From the NCBI GenBank assembly GCA_002435705.1, contig DIVA01000047.1:1-5585 (forward strand): 5,585 bases of DNA, given 5' to 3'. The notes below the pieces were generated by a model that did not search any database, was not told the DNA's origin, and was given only the letters and a program-made list of their open reading frames with translations. A program made the position numbers and the translations under genes. Shown piece by piece: positions 1 to 5,585 of the stretch. Each line of letters starts with the position of its first letter. Position 1 is the first letter of the stretch. The DNA is from Bacteriovoracaceae bacterium UBA6144. Lineage in GTDB: Bacteria > Bdellovibrionota > Bacteriovoracia > Bacteriovoracales > Bacteriovoracaceae.

Positions 1-17
1 TTAAGTGCTTTAGTAAA

Positions 18-644
18 ATGCAAAAACTCATCGATCAAGAGAAACCCAAGGGGGATTGGCGTCGTAAAGTAAACCCAGATATGTCACTGAGTTTCGTGCG
101 ACCAACAAAAACTCTCTCCAAATGGATTCGCCTCGAGCGCAGTCGAGAGTTAGAGGTGTTTAAGAGACAAACGCCCTACGATGAAATGATTGTGACCTTT
201 AATCGATCCTGCGAAGCCAAGATGAGTGTGCGCAAGGTTGCCAACTACTCACTGAAGGGTGGGTTCACTGACTTTGATTTAGCGCAACTCCTCTCGAGCA
301 ATAACAAAGGACTGATCCTTTCTTGGTCTCCGGGCATGAACCTATCTATAGTGGCGATTAAAAATGCCCAAGCAGCTGCCAAGACAAGAAAACTACCTTT
401 GACTATTCTGCTTGATCCTTATGCCAATGAAAAAAAGGCTCAGGCCCTTCTCGAAAAAGAAGGCCTCAAGGGGATTAGTCTTCAAAAAATATCAAGTTTT
501 GAACTCATTAGCCGCAACGTTCTTTTGCATTATCCAAACCTTGTCATGTACAAGCAGGGTGAGATCACTGGGCCTTTGGTTCCGGGCTTAATGAATGTGG
601 CTGACTACAACTACCTAGCGACAAAATATCTGGAGACGAAATGA
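18..644 (+). CDS. Thioredoxin-fold-like protein lacking the CxxC active site (possibly 5'-partial)
   Basis: The product is 208 residues from the ATG at 18. The reading frame stays open to the window edge, and no Shine-Dalgarno precedes this ATG, so the true start and any signal peptide may lie upstream. The second half resembles a thioredoxin fold: a strand ending in LSWSPGM (about 100-107) where thioredoxins have WCxxC, a helix rich in Ala/Lys (111-125), a strand LTILLDPYA (128-136), a helix, then HYPNLVMYKQGEI (171-183), which looks like the cis-proline loop (Pro173) and the following hairpin. The only cysteine, Cys65, is outside this region, so disulfide exchange by the usual mechanism is not possible. 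The N-terminal 90 residues are unrecognised. The gene overlaps the next by ATGA and is surely cotranscribed with it. A structural or chaperone-like role near the exported cytochrome is inference. Confidence is high that the gene is real and moderate for the fold. Confidence 0.8.
   Translation: MQKLIDQEKPKGDWRRKVNPDMSLSFVRPTKTLSKWIRLERSRELEVFKRQTPYDEMIVTFNRSCEAKMSVRKVANYSLKGGFTDFDLAQLLSSNNKGLILSWSPGMNLSIVAIKNAQAAAKTRKLPLTILLDPYANEKKAQALLEKEGLKGISLQKISSFELISRNVLLHYPNLVMYKQGEITGPLVPGLMNVADYNYLATKYLETK
632..644 (+). promoter_or_regulatory. Ribosome binding site and ATGA start/stop overlap
   Basis: GGAG at 632-635 lies five bases before the ATG at 641. The upstream gene's TGA stop (642-644) overlaps this ATG. 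This arrangement decides the start of the propeller/cytochrome gene and indicates translational coupling of the pair. Confidence 0.75.
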
Positions 645-2332
645 TTTCTCTTCTTTCATTAATCCTTTTGAGTCCCGGCCCTCTGCTGGCGCAAGATGTC
701 TGTCATCCGAATAATAATATTTCAGAAGAACGGGTGATCATGCCCAGTGATCCGGAGTATTTTTTTAAGCCCATTCCTTTGCAAAACGAAAGTGATCCCC
801 GCCGTGAAGTGAGTGTGATCATGGATGGTTCTAACTGGACCATCGATATGAATAATCCCGAAAATGTCCTTCAAATTCCTGGCCCCTATGACGGCGTACC
901 TTCTCCGGATGGAAGATTTTTGGCGATGCCTGCCAATGGAGGAGGTTTAGAATTTTTTGATCGCAATCAACTTGATCGCACTGATCCCAAGAGGCTTCTG
1001 AATGATGTGGATAACGGACGTAATATGCTGGAAGGAGTGTATCATTCGATCGGGGTGCTTAATAAAAATGGTGGCGATGCCACTTACCGTGTGATCACCG
1101 ATCAGCTCACCACGCGGGGCCAGCGTGAGATGGGAAATCTTTATTATAAAGACTTTAAAACACATACCGTGAGTGGTGCCATCAGCTTTGAAAAAAATGA
1201 GCATGCTTCAAAGCCCTTGTGTACCAATATGATGAATAGTTTCTTTAAGCTACCGATGCTCTCCAAGGATGGTCGTCAACTGGCAGCCTATGATGTGGAG
1301 TCGGGAACGACGAAGATTTTTTCAATTACGCAGACCAATGGTGTCTCCGTTTGTAATCAAACTCGGGATCTAGGGTTTGCGGCAGGTAAGGTGGAATTTT
1401 CCCCTGACGGCAAAAAGATAACTTTTGCCATGGACTCTCATCCCACAGACCCTGAATCCGTGGAGTGGTATGCGACGCCACCAGAAACAAAAAACTTCAA
1501 TGTGTACGTGGCTGATCTTGAGAACGATACCATGTCACGAGTTTCTCTTAACTCGAAAGGGAATTCCTATTACCCCTCATTCTGGTATGACGGCAGTGTG
1601 ATTTATCTCAATCAAGAAAATTTTGAAGATTCAGACTCGAAGTATAGTCTCGTGCGTACGCGCTTTACCAATGCTCCCAGTATTCCACTTCCTCGAGCGG
1701 AAAATCTGAACTGCGGCAATGTCTCTAAAGATTTCTTGGCCTTGACGGCTTTGGGAAGTTTGTGGAGTGACCTCTGTCTCAATCTCAATAAACCTGTGAC
1801 TTTGACTGGTCTTGCTATGCAGCCACTGGCCCTTGATAATGCGAACTGCAAAGAGATGGTGAGTGCAAATTGGGAGCGCTTCACCAGTGGCAGAGATAGT
1901 CGCACCATTCTGAGTCGCCTCCGTTCGGATAATCAAAATGTAGATGCTTCTGCATTACAAGAAAAGTTATACAAAGCCTATCTTGGTTTAAGTCTTGGGG
2001 ACCTCCTTCAGGCCTGTCCCGACATAACTAATAATCGAGCAGATAATACTCTGACGGCTGCCAAGATTGATACGCAGATTGATCAAAATGAAAACCCGAT
2101 GACTCTCTGTCAGCAGTGCCATACAGCGGCCGCGGGCTCTAGGGCATTTAATTTCGCAGATCCCGCAAGCCTTGCCCCTCATAAAGCCAAAATGCTCACC
2201 CACGTGATGACAGGTTTTATGCCTAGGAACACACCAATCTCAAAAGAGCGCCGTGATCGTATCTTGGAATGGATTGAGAAGAATGTCCCGGGTCAAGCCA
2301 AGATGCCTGACTACGAGAATGATTCAAACTAG
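641..2332 (+). CDS. Exported beta-propeller (PD40/TolB-like) protein with C-terminal cytochrome c domain
   Basis: The 563-residue protein begins with a Sec-type signal peptide: a leucine-rich core at residues 4-16, with likely cleavage near Ala17. The start is supported by the GGAG site and by that signal. Residues of about 50-350 carry propeller-blade signatures: SPDG at 88-91, SKDG at 208-211, SPDG at 254-257 and YPSFWYDGS at 311-319, each followed by a hydrophobic strand, as in PD40/TolB-like repeats. The C-terminal part has one haem-binding motif, CQQCH (490-494), with a candidate axial ligand Met527 in GFMPRN and a final amphipathic helix (about 535-548), the order expected of a small class I cytochrome c domain. 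Haem attachment would take place in the periplasm. It may therefore be a periplasmic or surface electron-carrying or sensing protein; substrate and partner are unknown. It is coupled to the thioredoxin-like gene upstream. Its TAG stop directly abuts the insertion sequence, which does not disrupt it. Confidence 0.9.
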   Translation: MISLLSLILLSPGPLLAQDVCHPNNNISEERVIMPSDPEYFFKPIPLQNESDPRREVSVIMDGSNWTIDMNNPENVLQIPGPYDGVPSPDGRFLAMPANGGGLEFFDRNQLDRTDPKRLLNDVDNGRNMLEGVYHSIGVLNKNGGDATYRVITDQLTTRGQREMGNLYYKDFKTHTVSGAISFEKNEHASKPLCTNMMNSFFKLPMLSKDGRQLAAYDVESGTTKIFSITQTNGVSVCNQTRDLGFAAGKVEFSPDGKKITFAMDSHPTDPESVEWYATPPETKNFNVYVADLENDTMSRVSLNSKGNSYYPSFWYDGSVIYLNQENFEDSDSKYSLVRTRFTNAPSIPLPRAENLNCGNVSKDFLALTALGSLWSDLCLNLNKPVTLTGLAMQPLALDNANCKEMVSANWERFTSGRDSRTILSRLRSDNQNVDASALQEKLYKAYLGLSLGDLLQACPDITNNRADNTLTAAKIDTQIDQNENPMTLCQQCHTAAAGSRAFNFADPASLAPHKAKMLTHVMTGFMPRNTPISKERRDRILEWIEKNVPGQAKMPDYENDSN

Positions 2333-2357
2333 TAACTGCCTGACTTATGTGTTGTTA
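2333..2357 (+). repeat. Left terminal inverted repeat of the insertion sequence
   Basis: It starts TAACTGCCTGA and runs through TGTGTTG. It pairs with the right end at 22 of 25 positions, with mismatches at positions 12, 15 and 23. Similarity stops at the base outside (G at 2332 against T on the other side), which sets the element boundary. Confidence 0.88.
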
Positions 2358-2364
2358 GCAAGAG

Positions 2365-2393
2365 AGTGTCGAGCGATGTGTCGGCACTTTTTT
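2365..2393 (+). terminator. Intrinsic terminator for + strand transcripts entering the insertion sequence
   Basis: The stem AGTGTCGA (2365-2372) pairs with TCGGCACT (2381-2388), eight pairs including one G-U. It has an eight-base loop and is followed by a run of T to 2393. It would end the thioredoxin-like/cytochrome transcript about 60 bases past its stop codon. It lies inside the element. On the minus strand the same hairpin lacks a T run, so it is at best a weak terminator for the transposase. Confidence 0.8.
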
Positions 2394-2402
2394 AACTTCA
2401 GA

Positions 2403-3275
2403 TCAAGCTTTTGTCGGTAGATAGATTCGATTATAAAAATCAATAAAGATATCAATGTGCATCTGCAGTCGCTCTGCTCGTTTAGTCGTGCACCAGGTTT
2501 TCCGAATTAATCGATTTAGGTTCGCGCGAAACATCGCACAGGAGTGATTTAAGATGAAAATGGGATCGTAGTGCTTCTTCTTTAATTCACCTTGCCCGGC
2601 AATCGTTCCTCGTCCACCGGGATGACGGCGATACTCGCGTCCCGGTAGGTAACGGTTCACAAACTCCGGATAGCGCGGATGTTCGTCGGACTGGACCAGC
2701 GCTGTGGGAGCAATGGTAGGGCCTATCTCTTCGAACATGGCCTTGAGGGTTTTTTGGTGATCGTTAACGCGTGGACCGTACTTTTGTCGCGAGCGATCGG
2801 CGAGTAAACCAAAAGCGGGAATGCGTCCAACCTTGGCACTTAAAATAGTACGACGATCGCCATCAACTGCCACAGAAAGAGTCAGAGGTTTCATTTTTGT
2901 GTGCTCACTCGTGATCAGGTCGTCAAACTGGAGTGAGGTGACTTTGCTTTTTAGTTTCTGCAAAAAATCTTGATGCCGCTGTTGCGCTTTTTTTGCCAAG
3001 TAGATCAGTTTGCGATCGACAGTGCGCCGGTCGATCTTTAACAAAAATGCCGAGCGCCGCATGGAGACACCTGAGGCCAGAAGCCGCATCAGAGGAAGAT
3101 TTTCTCGCCGCTTGTGCTGCTTGAATTCGAGAGTCCCGGTAGCAGCAGAGAAATGAGCGCCACAGGATTTGCAGTGAAAGCGTTGGATCCAGCGAGACTC
3201 GCTACAACGATAAAAGCGACCGTATTTGATCACAGAAGCTTTGCCGCAAGAAGATTGGTGATTGCAGGTTATCAT
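2403..3275 (-). CDS. IS1-like transposase
   Basis: The product is 290 residues from the ATG at 3275. A 15-residue in-frame extension to a TTG at 3320 would encode the terminator hairpin and add nothing before the first zinc-finger Cys, so I reject it. Residues 4-38 carry a cysteine cluster (C4, C10, C24, C35, C38) like the N-terminal zinc finger of IS1-type transposases. About 60-93 is a helix-turn-helix resembling that of InsA (LLASGVSMRRSAFLLKIDRR). The catalytic core follows: FDDL (Asp118/119), then QSDEHPRYP (Asp197), then GQGELKK (Glu230) and LNHSCAMFRANLNRLIRKTW (242-261), which aligns well with the C-terminal InsB segment but has Asn243 where IS1 has its catalytic Glu. It catalyses cutting and joining of the element's ends on DNA. 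No good Shine-Dalgarno precedes the ATG: a GGGAGG occurs 25 bases upstream, too far and inside a hairpin, suggesting low expression. The ORF has no frameshift. Confidence 0.88.
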   Translation of the reverse strand: MITCNHQSSCGKASVIKYGRFYRCSESRWIQRFHCKSCGAHFSAATGTLEFKQHKRRENLPLMRLLASGVSMRRSAFLLKIDRRTVDRKLIYLAKKAQQRHQDFLQKLKSKVTSLQFDDLITSEHTKMKPLTLSVAVDGDRRTILSAKVGRIPAFGLLADRSRQKYGPRVNDHQKTLKAMFEEIGPTIAPTALVQSDEHPRYPEFVNRYLPGREYRRHPGGRGTIAGQGELKKKHYDPIFILNHSCAMFRANLNRLIRKTWCTTKRAERLQMHIDIFIDFYNRIYLPTKA

Positions 3276-3290
3276 GGCCAGAGACGATGC

Positions 3291-3318
3291 AAAAACAGAA
3301 CCTCCCAGAGGGAGGTTC
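3291..3318 (-). terminator. Intrinsic terminator for - strand transcripts entering the insertion sequence
   Basis: A perfect nine-pair stem (GAACCTCCC at 3298-3306, GGGAGGTTC at 3310-3318) has a three-base loop. On the minus strand it is followed by TG and then five T (3295-3291). It sits between the right end of the element and the transposase ATG. It would stop transcripts from the long minus-strand gene about 110 bases past its stop codon, before they reach the transposase. Confidence 0.8.
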
Positions 3319-3404
3319 AACTTGTTGAAATTTAAAATGCAGAAGAAGTGAAGCTAGAAAAAAATTCGATAAATTTAGAAAAAATTTCTTGTTCTTAGCT
3401 TGAG
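3319..3404 (-). other. AT-rich leader of the insertion sequence, no convincing promoter
   Basis: This is the stretch between the right inverted repeat and the terminator hairpin, with A/T runs on both strands. The transposase promoter would be expected here or overlapping the hairpin. I see only weak -10-like matches (TTAAAT near 3328-3333 on the minus strand) and no paired -35, so no promoter is called. Confidence 0.35.
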
Positions 3405-3429
3405 TACCAACACAAAACTCAGGCAGTTA
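3405..3429 (-). repeat. Right terminal inverted repeat of the insertion sequence
   Basis: Read on the minus strand from 3429, it begins TAACTGCCTGA and matches the left end at 22 of 25 positions. Its first three bases are the TAA stop codon of the long minus-strand gene. Confidence 0.88.
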
Positions 3430-5574
3430 AGGCGTTATTGTGGGCTGCAAGAGGATCTTGTTTTCTTTAGCGACCTCTTGCACGGCCCGTGCAAATTCTT
3501 CGTTGATCATTTGTTTTTGTTGGGGAGTTAGGTTTGGGTCTGCTTGCATGATCAGCCTTACCATATTGCCGGAACCCACTTGAGGTTTATTCATGTCGAT
3601 CGCAAAATTAGATCCTCTGAGATACTCATGACCCAAGCGAGATTCAAGTTGTTTTCGCAGTTGCTTCTCGACGCTTTCGCCCAATGTAGCCGTTGTCACT
3701 CGTCCTGAAACATCGGGGATTCCTTCGGGAAAGAAGCTGATACGCACGGAGCTAGGAGTTTCAGCCGCCCTGGCTTGTGCCTGTGCAATTTCTGCTCGAA
3801 CTTGGGGAGTCAGAGGAGCAGAGGGAATCACCACCATATCATCACCACTGACGGTCACTTGAGCTTTGATGTTATGGCGAGCAAGGACTTCGTTGACTGA
3901 TTCTTGGGCCGCTTTTTTTACTTCATTCATTCTTCTGGTCACTCGTTCTTCGTGAATACGGACGGCGGTGATCGCGCTATCAAGATTATTATTAATCGCC
4001 AGTCCCTGAGCGGTGCCTGAAAGATTCCAGCTTCCGACTCCGGCAAAGTCAATCGTCACTCCGCCATAAGTTCCGTCTGCAAAATTATGGGCCACTCGCT
4101 CTTTAATCACGAGGGCCGGTGAAAAGTTGTCGACCTGACCAGCGTAAGTTTTAAGCATTTTTGTGTCCTCAAGACTTAGACTTACTCCCGTGCGATTCTG
4201 AAGTATGGTTTGAATCTTCTGAGGGTCCGAGTTCTTCCTGACAACTTCAAAAACCATCTCGCTGGGAACCATTCGATCACCGCTAGCCGCTTTAGTCATG
4301 AGCACACTATTTCCTAGACGCTCTTGGAGTTGGTTGCGATTCCGTTCGACTTCATTGTGTGCTAGTTGAATTCTCTCTTGGACGTGGGGAGACTGAAAAC
4401 TTCCCACGATCCCATCCTCGTCCCGACGGGCAAAACGAGCAACCAGGTTGGCCTCATCGCTGGTGCTTCCCACCCCGGATCTAAAGAAGGAGCCACCCTC
4501 GAATGAACTAGGTAGTAAGTTCAGATGAGAGATTTCTTCTCGAAAATTTTTATCCACGGCCGTGAGTTTTAATTGCAGTTGAGTGGTGAGTTCATCCACC
4601 TGATCAGGAGGACCCTTAAGGGCGGCGCGAATGGATTTGTAGTCAGAGTAGTATTCAACTTCTACTCCAGGTCGCAGGCGTTTGAACTCTTCCAGTGCTT
4701 CCCGCACGAGATGGTTATAGCGATTTCCCAATGAATCGACGAGGGACTTATCTGAAATATGATCGTTGAGATATTTGAGTGAGACGTTTTGGGTATCAAC
4801 AAAAATCATGCCAGGGCTTCTGCCTTGAGAGGCGAGTCGAATCCAGCGCTCATTTTCTGTTTTTGTCGTGGCAGTTTTTGTGGCCCAACGAGAAGTAAAG
4901 TTCGCTGGATCAATGGGGGTGAGTCCGGTGGTGCGTGCTTCCGGGACATCTACTCTGGCGACAACCGCAGGAACAGGAGGAATGAAGGTATCATTGCGGC
5001 GTCGAGCTGAGGGGCGAACTTGTGGTGGAGGCGTTTGAGTACGAGCGGTAAGCCTTGGAGTGGAGCTAGCTTGCGGTCTCACGTGTGTTTGTAGAGAGCT
5101 GCGGGTTCGACTCAACAGAGCGTCTATCCCTCTCACTGAACGCAAGCCTGCTACCCCGGCCTTGAGCAAACTAAAAAACACCACCGGAGGCATGATCAGA
5201 CTGCCGGCCAAGGAACAGATGGCATCGAGCTTGGCTTTTGAGTTGAGGCACTTGAATTGGGTTATTTGAGAGTGAGCAATATCTGAGAGGAGATTCACGA
5301 CCATATTCAAAAAGGGTTCCATGAGTGTCGCACCGAGTGCCGCTAGAGGGGCGTTCAAGTAACCGACACGGCTTACGGCGCTTCTGAAATTTTTTGAATA
5401 CTCTGTGGCAAAGTTACGAGTAGAGCTATTTAAAAAAGCTCTGGCCACGCCCGACATCTGTGAGCTACGAGAGAGCGACTGCTGCCTGAATTCAGAATCA
5501 GTCATGAATTTATAAATGTTGCGATAGGTGTTGATCTGAGAACCAACGAGCATCTTGATCAGGTCGATGATCAT
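3427..5574 (-). CDS. Large unrecognised protein with hydrophobic N-region and SGDD palm-like C-terminal domain (probably 5'-partial)
   Basis: I do not recognise a characterised family. At least 715 residues are encoded. The frame is open to the window edge and no Shine-Dalgarno precedes the ATG at 5574, so the true N-terminus probably lies outside. Residues 1-150 include two hydrophobic stretches (about 72-100 and 121-143) and a Cys109/Cys120 pair, suggesting membrane association or export. Residues 155-225 are a low-complexity Pro/Arg/Thr linker. A first globular region (about 243-385) contains MIFVDTQN (256-263), KYLND (267-271), YYSDYKS (308-314) and RSGVGSTSDEAN (365-376). A helical, probably coiled stretch follows (398-421). 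A second region has GGVTIDFAG (504-512), a long helix (534-566), SGDDMVVIP (576-584) and VRISFF (610-615), an order like that of a palm/GGDEF-type fold. The stop TAA belongs to the insertion sequence's right repeat, so the last residues may be altered. Function is unknown; a nucleotide-related activity is only a hypothesis. Confidence 0.8.
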   Translation of the reverse strand: MIIDLIKMLVGSQINTYRNIYKFMTDSEFRQQSLSRSSQMSGVARAFLNSSTRNFATEYSKNFRSAVSRVGYLNAPLAALGATLMEPFLNMVVNLLSDIAHSQITQFKCLNSKAKLDAICSLAGSLIMPPVVFFSLLKAGVAGLRSVRGIDALLSRTRSSLQTHVRPQASSTPRLTARTQTPPPQVRPSARRRNDTFIPPVPAVVARVDVPEARTTGLTPIDPANFTSRWATKTATTKTENERWIRLASQGRSPGMIFVDTQNVSLKYLNDHISDKSLVDSLGNRYNHLVREALEEFKRLRPGVEVEYYSDYKSIRAALKGPPDQVDELTTQLQLKLTAVDKNFREEISHLNLLPSSFEGGSFFRSGVGSTSDEANLVARFARRDEDGIVGSFQSPHVQERIQLAHNEVERNRNQLQERLGNSVLMTKAASGDRMVPSEMVFEVVRKNSDPQKIQTILQNRTGVSLSLEDTKMLKTYAGQVDNFSPALVIKERVAHNFADGTYGGVTIDFAGVGSWNLSGTAQGLAINNNLDSAITAVRIHEERVTRRMNEVKKAAQESVNEVLARHNIKAQVTVSGDDMVVIPSAPLTPQVRAEIAQAQARAAETPSSVRISFFPEGIPDVSGRVTTATLGESVEKQLRKQLESRLGHEYLRGSNFAIDMNKPQVGSGNMVRLIMQADPNLTPQQKQMINEEFARAVQEVAKENKILLQPTITP

Positions 5575-5585
5575 ATTGGCGAGAT

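Larger units (their letters stand above)
2333..3429 (-). mobile_element. IS1-like insertion sequence with single-ORF transposase
   Basis: This 1,097-bp element is bounded by terminal inverted repeats matching at 22 of 25 positions, and contains one transposase gene on the minus strand. Transposase features (zinc-finger-like cysteines, helix-turn-helix, DDE-like core, and a C-terminal R-L-x-R-K-T-W-x-x-x-K segment) place it nearest the IS1-type group with one uninterrupted ORF, unlike the two-frame insA/insB of classical IS1. Intrinsic terminators near both ends point inward. No matching direct repeat is visible in the flanks (…CAAACTAG on the left, AGGCGTTA… on the right), so the insertion may be old, may have deleted adjacent DNA, or may have recombined. 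The ORF is intact, so the element may still be active. Family naming is from motif recognition only. Confidence 0.85.

Noticed and set aside
947..2203. Several minus-strand open frames of 71-101 codons within the propeller/cytochrome gene
   Set aside because: They lie opposite a well-supported gene with clear motifs, give low-complexity or implausible proteins, and have no ribosome binding sites of note.
3276..3320. A TTG at 3320 as the transposase start, adding 15 residues
   Set aside because: The extension encodes the intrinsic terminator hairpin and its T run, has no Shine-Dalgarno, and adds sequence before the usual zinc-finger start. The ATG at 3275 is preferred.
3114..3335. A 73-codon + strand open frame opposite the transposase start
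   Set aside because: It is antisense to the zinc-finger region and crosses the terminator hairpin. It shows no recognisable protein features.
3350..3401. An imperfect inverted repeat (AAGCTA … TAGCTT) in the AT-rich leader of the element
   Set aside because: Only six pairs at the base, with a long A/T-rich loop. It is likely chance in this composition and has no T-run or start-codon context.
2324..3440. A target-site duplication of 8-9 bp next to the insertion sequence
   Set aside because: Flanks CAAACTAG and AGGCGTTA do not match in any register I tried, including shifting the element ends inward by several bases.
4789..5269. Two + strand open frames (4789-5010, 5060-5269) opposite the long minus-strand gene
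   Set aside because: They are shadows of the Pro/Arg-rich linker and hydrophobic region, and their composition is explained by the reverse complement of that repeat-rich coding sequence.

Overview
The window looks like chromosomal DNA of a Gram-negative bacterium, most plausibly a member of the Bdellovibrionota (Bdellovibrio/Bacteriovorax-like). That is an inference from protein style: an exported beta-propeller/cytochrome c hybrid, a large lineage-specific protein with no family I recognise, and a CNxxxxC-type IS1-like transposase of a sort I associate with that group. No marker gene fixes the taxonomy.

Layout: (1) On the + strand, two genes coupled by an ATGA overlap (18-644 and 641-2332) encode a thioredoxin-fold protein without the redox cysteines and a secreted protein with a TolB/PD40-like propeller followed by a C-terminal single-haem cytochrome c domain. 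(2) A 1,097-bp insertion sequence (2333-3429) has near-perfect 25-bp terminal inverted repeats and carries one minus-strand transposase gene (start at 3275). An intrinsic terminator lies near each end, and both face inward. (3) On the minus strand, a long gene (stop at 3427, open to the right edge of the window) encodes a protein of at least 715 residues: a hydrophobic N-terminal region, a Pro/Arg-rich linker, and two globular regions, the second with an SGDD motif that resembles a palm/GGDEF-type nucleotidyl-transferase hairpin.

How the parts relate: the two + genes and the long - gene converge on the insertion sequence. The left flanking gene's TAG stop abuts the left inverted repeat, and the right flanking gene's TAA stop is the first three bases of the right inverted repeat. 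The element therefore sits exactly between two convergent genes, appears to supply one of their stop codons, and supplies the only intrinsic terminators for both. No target-site duplication is visible.

The most interesting points are the unrecognised long protein with its possible palm-like domain(s), and the insulated, stop-codon-supplying architecture of the insertion sequence. No RNA genes, CRISPR arrays or origins were seen, and no gene-free stretch exceeds 300 bases.
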